A stretch of DNA of 64,000 nucleotides. It comes from Marinomonas sp. SBI8L. GTDB taxonomy: Bacteria > Pseudomonadota > Gammaproteobacteria > Pseudomonadales > Marinomonadaceae. Below are positions 36,944 through 45,424 of this stretch, piece by piece. The position numbers were made by a program, and so were the translations under genes. The notes beneath the pieces were generated by a model. It was not told where the DNA came from, did no database searches, and was given only the letters and a program-made list of their open reading frames with translations. The stretch is from the NCBI RefSeq assembly GCF_001624705.1, contig NZ_JSEO01000011.1, positions 124,001 to 188,000 of the forward strand, in the 5' to 3' direction. Numbering within the stretch: the stretch's first letter is position 1; each line of letters begins with the position of its first letter.

Positions 36944-37948
36944 ATGTCAAAACCACTTAACTGGGGCATTCTAGGTACCAGCTTTATTTCAGCCGTGATG
37001 GCGGACGCGATTTTAGCAGAAGCGAATACGCACTTATATGCTGTTGCAGGCCGCTCTCTCGCACCTTTAAAGGACTTCACCGATAAGTATGACTTCGATA
37101 AGGTCTATCAAGATTACGATGCGTTAATCGCAGATCCAGAAGTGGATGTAATCTACATTGCTTTGCCAAATCACTTACACCATGAATATGTGATTAAAGC
37201 GGCGCAAGCAGGTAAGGCTATCTTGTGTGAAAAGTCCTTGTCTGTGGATATGGCGAAAACCCAAGCGGCATTAGATGCTGTGGCTGAACATAAAGTCTTT
37301 TTCTTGGAAGGCTTGATGTACTTAACTCACCCCTTTGCCCAAAAAATCAGCCAACTGCTGCAAACTAAAGCGATTGGTGAGATTAAGGCGATACGCGGTA
37401 ACTACTGTGCGGCTATTAGTGAATTTGTGAATCCAGAGAGTAAAGGGACCCTTTACAACTTAGGTTGTTACCCACTTTCTCTTATGCATTTGGTTATGCA
37501 ACAAGCCTTTGGCGATGATGTTTTCTCTGACTATCAGATTCAGGCGTTTGGACGTCGTGGTAAAGACGGCAATATCTGTGATACCAGTGCTAACTTCCTA
37601 TTTAACAATGGTGCACAAGTGCAACTGCATACAGCAGAAGACTTTGGTATGCACTCAAGCTTCAGCATTCTAGGTAGCGAAGGTTATCTAGAGCTGAAAT
37701 CAAACCCTTGGTTACCCCAAGCAAGTGGTAACAAAATCTACTTCGCCAAATATGATGGGGAAGGGAATGAAACCGAGTTCGAGCATATTGAAGTGGATGC
37801 GCCCGGTAATGGTTTTGTCTCTCAAGTGACTCAGATTCGTGAAGCGCTTGAGCAAGGCAAATTAGAGCTCGAACGTCCAGCTGCTCGCCCTCAAGATTCT
37901 TTTACCATGATGCAGCTATTAACGGATTGGGAAGCCGCTGCCTCTTAG
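36944..37948 (+). CDS. Gfo/Idh/MocA-family oxidoreductase
   Basis: A 334-residue NAD(P)-dependent oxidoreductase. The Rossmann start is WGILGTSFISAVMADAI, with the family motif EKSLS (EKP in most members) near residue 98 and a C-terminal alpha/beta substrate domain including LEGLMYLTHP. Substrates in this family are sugars, inositols or bile pigments; the context gives no clue. AGAAGGGAA precedes ATG 36944. It is a single gene between two terminators. Confidence 0.85.
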   Translation: MSKPLNWGILGTSFISAVMADAILAEANTHLYAVAGRSLAPLKDFTDKYDFDKVYQDYDALIADPEVDVIYIALPNHLHHEYVIKAAQAGKAILCEKSLSVDMAKTQAALDAVAEHKVFFLEGLMYLTHPFAQKISQLLQTKAIGEIKAIRGNYCAAISEFVNPESKGTLYNLGCYPLSLMHLVMQQAFGDDVFSDYQIQAFGRRGKDGNICDTSANFLFNNGAQVQLHTAEDFGMHSSFSILGSEGYLELKSNPWLPQASGNKIYFAKYDGEGNETEFEHIEVDAPGNGFVSQVTQIREALEQGKLELERPAARPQDSFTMMQLLTDWEAAAS

Positions 37949-37973
37949 AAATCTTAGGTTTGCGTGAAATGGA

Positions 37974-37997
37974 AGGTCGCTCAGGCGGCCTTTTTTT
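37974..37997 (+). terminator. Rho-independent terminator
   Basis: AGGTCGC (37974-37980), loop TCAG, GCGGCCT, then seven Ts. The stem has one wobble pair. Confidence 0.9.
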
Positions 37998-38061
37998 ATA
38001 CCTAGTACCAAGGATTCTTATAAGAGATGTGGTATAGGTGAGAATAAAAATTGGAAATCTA

Positions 38062-38089
38062 TTGTACTAGTACATGAATACGGTATTAT
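38062..38089 (+). promoter_or_regulatory. trpR promoter with Trp-operator-like palindrome
   Basis: TTGTAC (38062-38067), 16 bases, TATTAT (38084-38089) form a promoter. The perfect twelve-base palindrome TGTACTAGTACA (38063-38074), centred on CTAG, overlaps the -35. Trp repressor operators are built on the same CTAG-centred GTACTAGT half-sites. It would give autoregulated control of trpR-trpE-trpG by tryptophan. Confidence 0.6.
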
Positions 38090-38136
38090 GTGCGCATATT
38101 AGATAAATGGCGTTTAGCTATTAGGTGGAGAAAACA

Positions 38137-38388
38137 GTGCAAGATCTAATCACCTACTTAAGAAGTGCAAGCTCAGATGAAGAGATGCAGAACAAGCTGA
38201 CAGGGCTTCTGACCCCAAGCGAAGTGCTCGAAATGAGCAAACGTTTGCAAATATTTGCCATGCTCAAAGAAGGTGTGCCGCAACGAGAAATTGCCAAACA
38301 ACTGGGTGTCGGTATAGCGACCGTGACGCGAGGTTCGAGAGCCTTAAAAGAATTAGAACAAGCCTCATCCGATAAAGATGAGCAATAA
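38137..38388 (+). CDS. trpR: Trp repressor family protein
   Basis: An 83-residue TrpR-fold DNA-binding protein. LTPSEVLEMSKRLQIFAMLKEG matches the core helices and QREIAKQLGVGIATVTRGSRAL the helix-turn-helix, including the GIATxTRGS recognition segment of TrpR. It should repress with bound tryptophan. I prefer GTG 38137 (six bases after AGGTGGAG); GTG 38125 is inside that ribosome site. It is fused by overlap to trpE, and the operator-like palindrome lies about 70 bases upstream, so the target is probably its own operon. Confidence 0.85.
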   Translation: MQDLITYLRSASSDEEMQNKLTGLLTPSEVLEMSKRLQIFAMLKEGVPQREIAKQLGVGIATVTRGSRALKELEQASSDKDEQ

Positions 38389-39799
38389 GATGGATATAAA
38401 CATGAGTGTAAAACCAGAAGCCATTAAGTTGCCGAGAAAGCCTCACTATGTGAATGTCACGGCAGATTGTGATTTTTTTGATTTGTTTAAAAAAGTCGAA
38501 AAGCGTTTTGATACCTGCTTTATGCTGGAATCTTTGGGTGAAGATAGCTTTATCTCACGTCATTCCATCATAGGTTTTGACCCGGAAAAAATCCTTTGGG
38601 CCCAAGGTAATACGCTGACAATTGAAGAAAGAGATGGCTCTTCGCAAAGCTACCAGAGCGATAATCCTTACTATTTACTGCGTGAAATCGTGCCGCAAAA
38701 TATTTTATCGCGTAAATACTCAGGCGGCTTAACTGGCTATGTTGGTTATGATGCCATGAACTATTTTGAGCCAAGCTTGAGTCTTAATGTCAGTGATATG
38801 TTTGAAGCCTTTAAATTCGGCCTTTATACAGATGGTTTGATTCTCGACAAGATGACAGGCGAAGTTTTTTACTTCTACTATCAAGACAGCCGCATGGACC
38901 TGATTGAAAGTATGTTGGCCGAGCCAACCCCTGAAAATGGTCCATTAGTAGTGACCTCAACCGGCGAATCTATGTCAAAAGCCGATCACGCTAAGGCAGT
39001 GGCTAAGGTCAAGCAAGACATTATTGACGGTAAAATCTTCCAGACAGAAGTGGGCTTTAAAAAGTGGTTCACCCTAGAAGGCGATAACATCAATATCTAT
39101 GAAAAACTGCGTGAAGTGAATCCATCACCTCAGATGTACTATCTAAAATTCAATGAGCAAAAAGTGATTGGTGCTAGCCCTGAACTACTTTTCCGTTTAC
39201 GCCAAGGAGAGATGGAAACCTTCCCACTTGCGGGTACGGCTAAGCGTGGTGCTGATGAAACAGAAGATAGAGCCTTGGCCCGTGCCTTATTGAATGATCC
39301 AAAAGAAATTGCCGAGCATAATATGATAGTCGACCTACACCGTAATGATATTGGCCGTGTGGCGCAATTTGGAACGGTAAAAGTACGTAGCTTGATGGAC
39401 ATTAAACGCTTTAGTCATGTGCAGCATATTTCTAGCGAAATCGTGGGCATCATGGCAGAAACAGAAGACATGTTCTCAGGTCTTGCGAGTAACTTCCCAG
39501 CAGGTACGTTAACAGGTGCCCCTAAAATTGAAGCCATGAAGATTATTGATGATCTTGAAGGTGAAGGTCGTGGCCCTTATGGTGGTGCAGTCGGTCATTT
39601 CTCCTTTAACGGTGATTGTACCTTTGCCATTCCAATTCGTACTGTGTTTGCTAATGGCGAAAAAGCCTATGTGCAAACCTGTGGTGGTAATGTGTTTGAT
39701 TCCAACGCCGAAGATGAATACGAAGAAATCCAACGTAAGTTCGCCGGAACCAAGCGCGTACTTGATCAATTTGCCCCAGCTGATAAAAAAGGAGCCTGA
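38378..39799 (+). CDS. trpE: Anthranilate synthase component I
   Basis: A 473-residue chorismate-binding enzyme. N-terminal MLES near residue 49 corresponds to the LLES tryptophan-binding element, so feedback inhibition is likely. The catalytic half has GASPELLFRLRQG, LAGTAKRGADETED, EHNMIVDLHRNDIGRV, FPAGTLTGAPK and GPYGGAVGHF. With TrpG it makes anthranilate from chorismate. The start is uncertain: ATG 38378 overlaps trpR by eleven bases; ATG 38390 and 38402 are also possible and none has a strong ribosome site, so coupling to trpR is likely. Confidence 0.93.
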   Translation: MSNKMDINMSVKPEAIKLPRKPHYVNVTADCDFFDLFKKVEKRFDTCFMLESLGEDSFISRHSIIGFDPEKILWAQGNTLTIEERDGSSQSYQSDNPYYLLREIVPQNILSRKYSGGLTGYVGYDAMNYFEPSLSLNVSDMFEAFKFGLYTDGLILDKMTGEVFYFYYQDSRMDLIESMLAEPTPENGPLVVTSTGESMSKADHAKAVAKVKQDIIDGKIFQTEVGFKKWFTLEGDNINIYEKLREVNPSPQMYYLKFNEQKVIGASPELLFRLRQGEMETFPLAGTAKRGADETEDRALARALLNDPKEIAEHNMIVDLHRNDIGRVAQFGTVKVRSLMDIKRFSHVQHISSEIVGIMAETEDMFSGLASNFPAGTLTGAPKIEAMKIIDDLEGEGRGPYGGAVGHFSFNGDCTFAIPIRTVFANGEKAYVQTCGGNVFDSNAEDEYEEIQRKFAGTKRVLDQFAPADKKGA

Positions 39800-39801
39800 G
39801 T

Positions 39802-40464
39802 ATGAAGGTTTATATTATTGATAACTATGACTCTTTTACTTACAACCTTTATCAGTTTATTGGTGAGATTCTGACTAGCGAGAAAATGCGTGGCAACATT
39901 CAAGACTTTAGCGTCGTGGTGAAGCGTAATGACGAGGTTAGCATTGAAGAGCTAAAAGCCCTGTCACCTGATCGTATTATTATCTCACCTGGCCCTGGCT
40001 CTCCTGATGATGAAGCCTACTTTGGTGTGTGCGCAGACATTATTCGTGACCTAGGTAAAACCATCCCTATGATGGGCGTGTGCTTAGGCATGCAAGGTAT
40101 GGTGCATGTGTTTGGCGGTAAGGTGGTGAAAGCCCCTTTACCTATGCACGGTAAAACTAGCCCGATAGCACATAATGGCGAAGGTATTTTTAAAGACATT
40201 CCTGATCAGCTAGAAATCATGCGTTACCACTCGCTGGTGGCAGAAAACGAGAGTTTCCCTGAAGCCTTAGAAGTCACGTCTAGTGTGGGTGAATTGGCTG
40301 AAGCCGACTTTACTAACTTAGCTGTGATTCGTGCAGGTGGTGATTTTGAAATTATGGGTGTGCGCCACAAAGAGTATCCAATCCAAGGCATTCAGTTCCA
40401 TCCAGAATCCTTTGCGACAGAAGGTGGTAAAGATCTTATCAGGAATTTCTTGTTTCAGGTGTGA
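39802..40464 (+). CDS. trpG: Anthranilate synthase component II (glutamine amidotransferase)
   Basis: A 220-residue class I glutamine amidotransferase that supplies ammonia to TrpE. The oxyanion loop is SPGPGSPDD, the nucleophile cysteine is in GVCLGMQG near residue 94 and the histidine-glutamate pair is in FHPESF. GGAGCC precedes ATG 39802, two bases after the trpE stop. The terminator that follows closes the operon. Confidence 0.94.
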   Translation: MKVYIIDNYDSFTYNLYQFIGEILTSEKMRGNIQDFSVVVKRNDEVSIEELKALSPDRIIISPGPGSPDDEAYFGVCADIIRDLGKTIPMMGVCLGMQGMVHVFGGKVVKAPLPMHGKTSPIAHNGEGIFKDIPDQLEIMRYHSLVAENESFPEALEVTSSVGELAEADFTNLAVIRAGGDFEIMGVRHKEYPIQGIQFHPESFATEGGKDLIRNFLFQV

Positions 40465-40488
40465 CCTGCATTAAACCGCAACTTTTCT

Positions 40489-40523
40489 AAAAAGCCTCGA
40501 AGAGACATCTTCGGGGCTTTTTT
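40489..40523 (+). terminator. Rho-independent terminator after trpG
   Basis: A fourteen-position stem, AAAGCCTCGAAGA against TCTTCGGGGCTTT, with loop GACA and one wobble, followed by TTTTTT. Confidence 0.93.
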
Positions 40524-40661
40524 CATGCTTAGATAAATTTGCTTCGCTTTGAAGTCAGCATTCTCTTTTTCATCTGCTATTCTTTTACTGAACAGAGTTC
40601 ACAAGCGGGCTTGTTAGCCTTGGGTATTCACGGAGCGTCTATTAGGTAACTATCTAACCTT

Positions 40662-43600
40662 ATGCGTGATTATGTTCGTCGGTTACTGCTTTCACCACGT
40701 AGAATTTTCTTCGTTTTATTATTCGTTGGCATGGTGACGTCTTTCTTTGTACTAAAACAAGTGGAGGCGCTGGCATATGAAGGTCACAAGGCATCTGCTC
40801 TGGCATTAGGGCAGAATCATGCTGCGCTGATAAATACCACCATAGCTAATAATATGTCGGCAAATTATGCTTTGGCTGCCATGGTTAAAGAAACAAATGG
40901 GGATCTGAGTTTTTTTGATTCTTATGCAAAAAGCCTGCATCAAATTTACCCAGTGGTTTCCCACTTTACCTTATCCCCGAATGGCATTATCACGCTAGTT
41001 TATCCCATGGCGGGTAATGAGGCCTCTGTTGGCTTAAATCAATTGAAATTTAAGCAACAACAGGAAGAAGCCAATAAGGCGCGCACTTCTCGCAAGTTAA
41101 CCTTGGCTGGGCCTGTGAAAATGGTACAAGGGGGCGTCGCTATTATCGGCCGCTGGCCTGTTCTTTTGCCTAATGCCCAAGGAGAAAATGAGTTTTGGGG
41201 CTTTACCAATGTAGCTGTGACTTTAGATGCTTTGCTTAACAAGGCCAATTTTCAGAAGTTAAGCCAGCAAGGTTATGAATATCGGCTGGTCAAACGTCTG
41301 GCTCAGCAAGAGGTGCTGATCACAGACTCTTCTTCTGTGGACTTTAATGATTCGGTCAATATAGATATCAAGGTGCCTAATGACATCTGGCAGCTGCAGT
41401 TGGTGCCTGTGTCTGGTTGGTCCTCTTGGTCTAGGTTAAAAGGCGAGATACTGCTGACAGCCTTGATTAGCCTGTTAATTGCGGGGCTTGTTGGTTTGCT
41501 AAGGCATATTTATATTTCCAAGCAAGGCTTAGAAGAGGTAGTTAAGCAGCGTACTCAAGATATGACTCATGCCAATAAGCGCTTGTTGGGGTTACTTGAA
41601 GCCATTCCGGACCTCTTACTTGAGATAGATGATAAGGGCGAGGTTTTGCATTGCCACTTTCCCAACAAACTATTAGCCAGTCAATTTGGCCCTGACATTG
41701 TTGGCCGTAATTTGATGGAGCTGTTCCCTTTAGAGGCGGTCAGTGTTTATAAAAACTCGTTTGAAGAAGCGCAAGCTAAAGGGTATTCAGAGGGTAATAG
41801 CTTTTGCCTTGAGTTAGGGGAGAGTGAGTACTGGTTTGAATTATCCGTGTCTTTTACGGAAAGGGTCGAAGAAAATCGCCCTTGCTTTGTGGCGTTAGCG
41901 AGAGATGTGAGCCGTCGTAAAAAATCAGAGAACGAGCTCAGAATTGCCGCAACAGCTTTTAATACCCAAGACGGTATTTTAATTACAGATTTGCAGCATA
42001 AGATAGTGAGAGTGAATAAGGCGTTTCAGCGTATAACTGGCTATCAAGAAACAGAAGTCATCCACGAAGACATACGTATTTTAAGGTCTGGCCGTCATGA
42101 TGATGCTTTCTTTCGTAAAATTTATAACCATTTAGAAGAGTTTGGTTATTGGGAAGGGGAGGTTTGGAACCGTAAAAAGTGTGGTGAAATTGCGCCAGAA
42201 CTGACGACTATCTCGATTGTGTATAGTGATGAAAACCTGCCTCTCTATTATGTCTTTATTATCAAGGACATCAGTTTAACCAAGCAAAATGAGCAGATGA
42301 TTAATCAGTTAAGTTTTTATGATTCTTTGACCTGCTTACCAAACCGAAAAATGATCTCTGAAAAGGTTGAGCAACTTATTCATCAAGCTCAATTTGTAAC
42401 CGAAGAAGTCAGTGTTGAAGGACATTATGCCCCTTTAATTCGTCATGCCTTGCTCTTTATTGATCTGGACCACTTTAAAAATATTAATGACAGTAGAGGT
42501 CACTCTGTAGGTGACAAGCTATTGCAGCAGGTGGCATTAAGGCTGGTGGATGTGGTGAGAAAGACGGATATGGTGGCACGCTTTGGCGGTGATGAATTTA
42601 TCATATTGCTTGAAGGGGTCGATATCAGTTTTGACCCAGGCAGAGCGCTTTATCGAGCTAAGCGTGTATCGGCTAATCTCAATGATGCTATTTCTAGAAC
42701 CTTTGAGATTGATGGAGACCACTTTTATATTTCCAGCAGTATTGGCATTACCGAAATTGATGACTCAATCAATGAGGTTTTTGATGCCTTTAAACATGCG
42801 GAACTGGCTATGTATGAGGCAAAATCAACAGGCCGTAATCGTTACTGTTTTTACTCTCCGCAAATGCAAGAAAAGATACTGCAAAGGGTCAACTTAGAAG
42901 CGGCAATGCGAGAAGCGCTGGATAGACAAGAGTTCCTCTTGCATTACCAACCTCAGTTTGATCGTTCTGGCAGTATGAGAGGCGTTGAAGCTTTGATACG
43001 TTGGATGCACCCAGAGGATGGTGTTATTTCTCCCGCTCAGTTTATTCCATTAGCAGAAGAGTCAAAGTTAATTATTCCCATCGGAGAGTGGGTAGTAAGA
43101 GAAGCCTGCCAAACCTTGGCCTTATGGCAGGAAGATCCAGCATTAAAACAGGTCAAAATGTCAGTCAATGTGAGTGCTTTACAGTTCTCTCAGGATAACT
43201 TTGTTGAGCTGGTGGAGCAGATACTAGAAGAGACAGGGGCTCAGGCAAGACTTTTGCAGTTTGAATTAACAGAGAGCATGTTAATCAATGACAAGATGAA
43301 TATTTTAGAAAAGATGCACGCCTTAAAAAAACTGGGTGTGCTTCTCTCCCTTGATGACTTTGGAACAGGTTATTCGTCTTTGTCTTATTTACAACAGTTA
43401 CCTTTTGATCAACTGAAAATAGACCAATCATTTGTTAAAAATTTATCAGGACATGGTGATCACCACCCTCTTGCTTTGACAATTACCACAATGGGGCATA
43501 GTTTGGGACTTGAGGTGATTGCAGAAGGGATAGAAAGCAATGATCATCTGCTTATGTTGCAACGCTTTGGCTGTGACTTATTTCAAGGCTATTTTATGGG

Positions 43601-43667
43601 GTACCCCATGATAGTGAAAGAAATTGTGCGTATTGCACATGAGCAAGCGAATTCGCCAAAAATGTGA
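40662..43667 (+). CDS. CHASE-PAS-PAS-GGDEF-EAL cyclic di-GMP enzyme
   Basis: A 1001-residue membrane protein. Membrane segments at about 14-30 and 265-283 enclose a periplasmic CHASE-like sensor (FTLSPNGIITLVYP, ARTSRKLTLAGPV). Two PAS domains follow (about 303-420 and 428-550). The GGDEF domain has intact GGDEF at 642-646 and an inhibition site RKTD at 633-636. The EAL domain has E776-A-L, ELTES, DDFGTGYSS and KIDQSFV. Both synthesis and hydrolysis of cyclic di-GMP are possible; net activity cannot be read. Ligands of CHASE domains vary. It is followed by a weak terminator and a second GGDEF gene. Confidence 0.9.
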   Translation: MRDYVRRLLLSPRRIFFVLLFVGMVTSFFVLKQVEALAYEGHKASALALGQNHAALINTTIANNMSANYALAAMVKETNGDLSFFDSYAKSLHQIYPVVSHFTLSPNGIITLVYPMAGNEASVGLNQLKFKQQQEEANKARTSRKLTLAGPVKMVQGGVAIIGRWPVLLPNAQGENEFWGFTNVAVTLDALLNKANFQKLSQQGYEYRLVKRLAQQEVLITDSSSVDFNDSVNIDIKVPNDIWQLQLVPVSGWSSWSRLKGEILLTALISLLIAGLVGLLRHIYISKQGLEEVVKQRTQDMTHANKRLLGLLEAIPDLLLEIDDKGEVLHCHFPNKLLASQFGPDIVGRNLMELFPLEAVSVYKNSFEEAQAKGYSEGNSFCLELGESEYWFELSVSFTERVEENRPCFVALARDVSRRKKSENELRIAATAFNTQDGILITDLQHKIVRVNKAFQRITGYQETEVIHEDIRILRSGRHDDAFFRKIYNHLEEFGYWEGEVWNRKKCGEIAPELTTISIVYSDENLPLYYVFIIKDISLTKQNEQMINQLSFYDSLTCLPNRKMISEKVEQLIHQAQFVTEEVSVEGHYAPLIRHALLFIDLDHFKNINDSRGHSVGDKLLQQVALRLVDVVRKTDMVARFGGDEFIILLEGVDISFDPGRALYRAKRVSANLNDAISRTFEIDGDHFYISSSIGITEIDDSINEVFDAFKHAELAMYEAKSTGRNRYCFYSPQMQEKILQRVNLEAAMREALDRQEFLLHYQPQFDRSGSMRGVEALIRWMHPEDGVISPAQFIPLAEESKLIIPIGEWVVREACQTLALWQEDPALKQVKMSVNVSALQFSQDNFVELVEQILEETGAQARLLQFELTESMLINDKMNILEKMHALKKLGVLLSLDDFGTGYSSLSYLQQLPFDQLKIDQSFVKNLSGHGDHHPLALTITTMGHSLGLEVIAEGIESNDHLLMLQRFGCDLFQGYFMGYPMIVKEIVRIAHEQANSPKM

Positions 43668-43675
43668 GACGAAAT

Positions 43676-43704
43676 AAATAGGTGGATTGATATCACCTAT
43701 TTTA
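43676..43704 (+). terminator. Hairpin after the CHASE-GGDEF-EAL gene, possible terminator
   Basis: AAATAGGTG (43676-43684) and CACCTATTT (43694-43702) form a perfect nine-base stem with a nine-base loop. The T tract is short, so termination may be partial. Confidence 0.5.
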
Positions 43705-43731
43705 ATGACATATATTAGAAACTTGATACTG

Positions 43732-43753
43732 TTTAAACGGCGAGTCGTTTAAA
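43732..43753 (+). promoter_or_regulatory. Perfect dyad just upstream of the GAF-GGDEF gene
   Basis: TTTAAACG (43732-43739) and CGTTTAAA (43746-43753) flank GCGAGT, ending 18 bases before ATG 43772 and next to the Shine-Dalgarno sequence GAGGAAGG. It could be an operator or an mRNA hairpin that limits ribosome entry. Confidence 0.45.
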
Positions 43754-43771
43754 GCAGCAGCGAGGAAGGTA

Positions 43772-44788
43772 ATGGAACATAGCTTTTTACTAGATGCCTA
43801 CAGACGTTGTGCCGAAGTGCTCTCAGATATCGCGCTTGGTGCATCTCAGTGTCAAATATTCGAAACCTTACAGTCCATTATTGAGGACCTAGATGAGGAA
43901 CGTTTTGCCAGTATTCTCAGATTGGACCCTCATGATAATACCTTGCATTTAACGGTTGGGAATAAACTGCCTGACTTTTATAACGATGCGATTGAAGGTT
44001 TAAAAATTGGGCCCAAAGTAGGGAGCTGTGGCGCAGCCGTTTTTTGTAATAAGCCCGTGATAGTTGACGATGTCACCACTCATGAAAACTGGGTAGTGTT
44101 TCGGGATCTGGTAAAGAAAGCCAATCTAGGTTCCTGTTGGTCCGTGCCTATCGTGCTTTCTAAAGGAGAAATGTACGGCTCCTTCGCGATTTATAGTTCC
44201 AGTAAGGCCACGCCAAGAGAAGAAGAATTGGAAATCCTGACTCTAGCCGCTCATATCTCTGGTGTGGTGATAGAAAAACAAAGGTCTGAAAACCAACTGA
44301 CTTTTAATGCCACCCATGACCCGCTTACACGTTTAACAAACCGAAGCTTGTTTGATAATTTGGCGAGCCAAGCGCTCAAACAATCTAAACGAAAGCGCGA
44401 GCCAATTTGTATTCTGTTTATTGATATTAATAATTTTAAATATGTGAATGATCATTATGGTCATGACATGGGAGATAGGTTGTTATGCCTATTAGCCGAA
44501 GTACTTAGCCAAGAGTTAAGAGAAGCGGATATTGCCAGTAGACGTGGTGGTGATGAGTTTATCTTGGCACTAGTGGGGACAGGCGAAGACGGCGCTAAAG
44601 TACTGATTGACAGGGTAACTCGGCACTTTGCCGAGTCGCAAAAAGCATTGTTTAGTGATTATCAGGTGACCATGGCAATTGGTATTGCTGAGTCTAAAAA
44701 AGGTAATTATCAACCTATTTCTGAAATGATAAAACATGCCGATATTGATATGTACCGCAACAAACGCTCATTTAAAAAGAGCAACTAA
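43772..44788 (+). CDS. GAF-GGDEF diguanylate cyclase
   Basis: A 338-residue cytoplasmic protein. The N-terminal GAF domain (about 15-170; GSCGAAVFCNKPVIVDDV, SCWSVPIVLSKGEMYGSFAIY) senses a small ligand or redox state. The GGDEF domain is intact at 259-263 (RRGGDEF) with an inhibition site READ at 250-253, so it should be an active, product-inhibited cyclase. No membrane segment is visible. GAGGAAGG precedes ATG 43772. Confidence 0.9.
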   Translation: MEHSFLLDAYRRCAEVLSDIALGASQCQIFETLQSIIEDLDEERFASILRLDPHDNTLHLTVGNKLPDFYNDAIEGLKIGPKVGSCGAAVFCNKPVIVDDVTTHENWVVFRDLVKKANLGSCWSVPIVLSKGEMYGSFAIYSSSKATPREEELEILTLAAHISGVVIEKQRSENQLTFNATHDPLTRLTNRSLFDNLASQALKQSKRKREPICILFIDINNFKYVNDHYGHDMGDRLLCLLAEVLSQELREADIASRRGGDEFILALVGTGEDGAKVLIDRVTRHFAESQKALFSDYQVTMAIGIAESKKGNYQPISEMIKHADIDMYRNKRSFKKSN

Positions 44789-44812
44789 AGGTTTTTTGCC
44801 AGATTAAAATGC

Positions 44813-44845
44813 GTTAAGTCTGGCTTAAGGTTCGCTCCTTATACT
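44813..44845 (+). promoter_or_regulatory. PmrA/QseB-type direct repeat and -10 before the DUF2271 gene
   Basis: GTTAAG (44813-44818), five bases, CTTAAG (44824-44829) match the direct-repeat YTTAAK-N5-YTTAAK pattern bound by PmrA/QseB-family response regulators. A -10, TATACT (44840-44845), lies ten bases further on, with no good -35, as for an activator-dependent promoter. No such regulator gene is in the window. Confidence 0.5.
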
Positions 44846-44875
44846 CCTTCTTAATCTAAAGAAGGAGTGATACTC

Positions 44876-45340
44876 ATGAAACCCATTCAAAGTTTAATCG
44901 TTTTCCTTGCCGTATTTGGGCTATCTAGTTCTGCCTTTGCAAAGTCAGTTGATATGCAGCTCACCATGAAAGGGTATAACGGAGATGGCGCCTATGTGGC
45001 GGTTTATCTAATGGATGCTAATGGTCGTCTGGTTCAAACCCTTGCAGTAGAAGGCCGTAAGAAAAAGTATCAGAAGCATTTGCGAGATTGGAAGCGTGCC
45101 AACCGCTCGTTAAAGTTCGATGGTAAAACAGGTGCAAGTTTGCACAAAAATCGTAGCAGAAACTTCTTTGTCACTATCGATGATAAATACATAGACTCAA
45201 ATTACTTTATCCATATCGATACCTCGGTCGAAGATAAACGAGATGTGCCCTCTGATGTTGTTGTGCCTTTAACTCAGCAAGGCATTGGCCAAGCCGTATC
45301 AGGTAAGGGGTATGTCAAATCGTTTGTTTATCGCTTTTAA
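44876..45340 (+). CDS. DUF2271 periplasmic protein
   Basis: A 154-residue exported protein. Residues 1 to about 22 are a signal peptide ending at AFA-KSV. The rest resembles the DUF2271 family of small periplasmic proteins, with VAVYLMDANGRLVQTLAVEGRKKKYQKHL, typical of these, and a C-terminal YVKSFVYRF. Function is unknown, though such genes commonly sit with PepSY-membrane and flavin proteins linked to metal or redox stress. I start at ATG 44876 behind AAGGAG. It is 84 bases upstream of the PepSY reductase. Confidence 0.75.
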   Translation: MKPIQSLIVFLAVFGLSSSAFAKSVDMQLTMKGYNGDGAYVAVYLMDANGRLVQTLAVEGRKKKYQKHLRDWKRANRSLKFDGKTGASLHKNRSRNFFVTIDDKYIDSNYFIHIDTSVEDKRDVPSDVVVPLTQQGIGQAVSGKGYVKSFVYRF

Positions 45341-45424
45341 CCTTTATTAATCCTTTAGCGTCTTTTAACCCAGTTCTATAGTCAGTCTGTTTCCCCCTTT
45401 TCAGGCTGACTACTAGGAGGACTT

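Noticed and set aside
44843-44868. ACTCCTTC/GAAGGAGT hairpin that would hide the ribosome site of the DUF2271 gene
   Set aside because: The predicted -10 at 44840-44845 puts the transcript start near 44852, inside the loop, so the left arm would not be in the mRNA. A different start site would reopen the idea.
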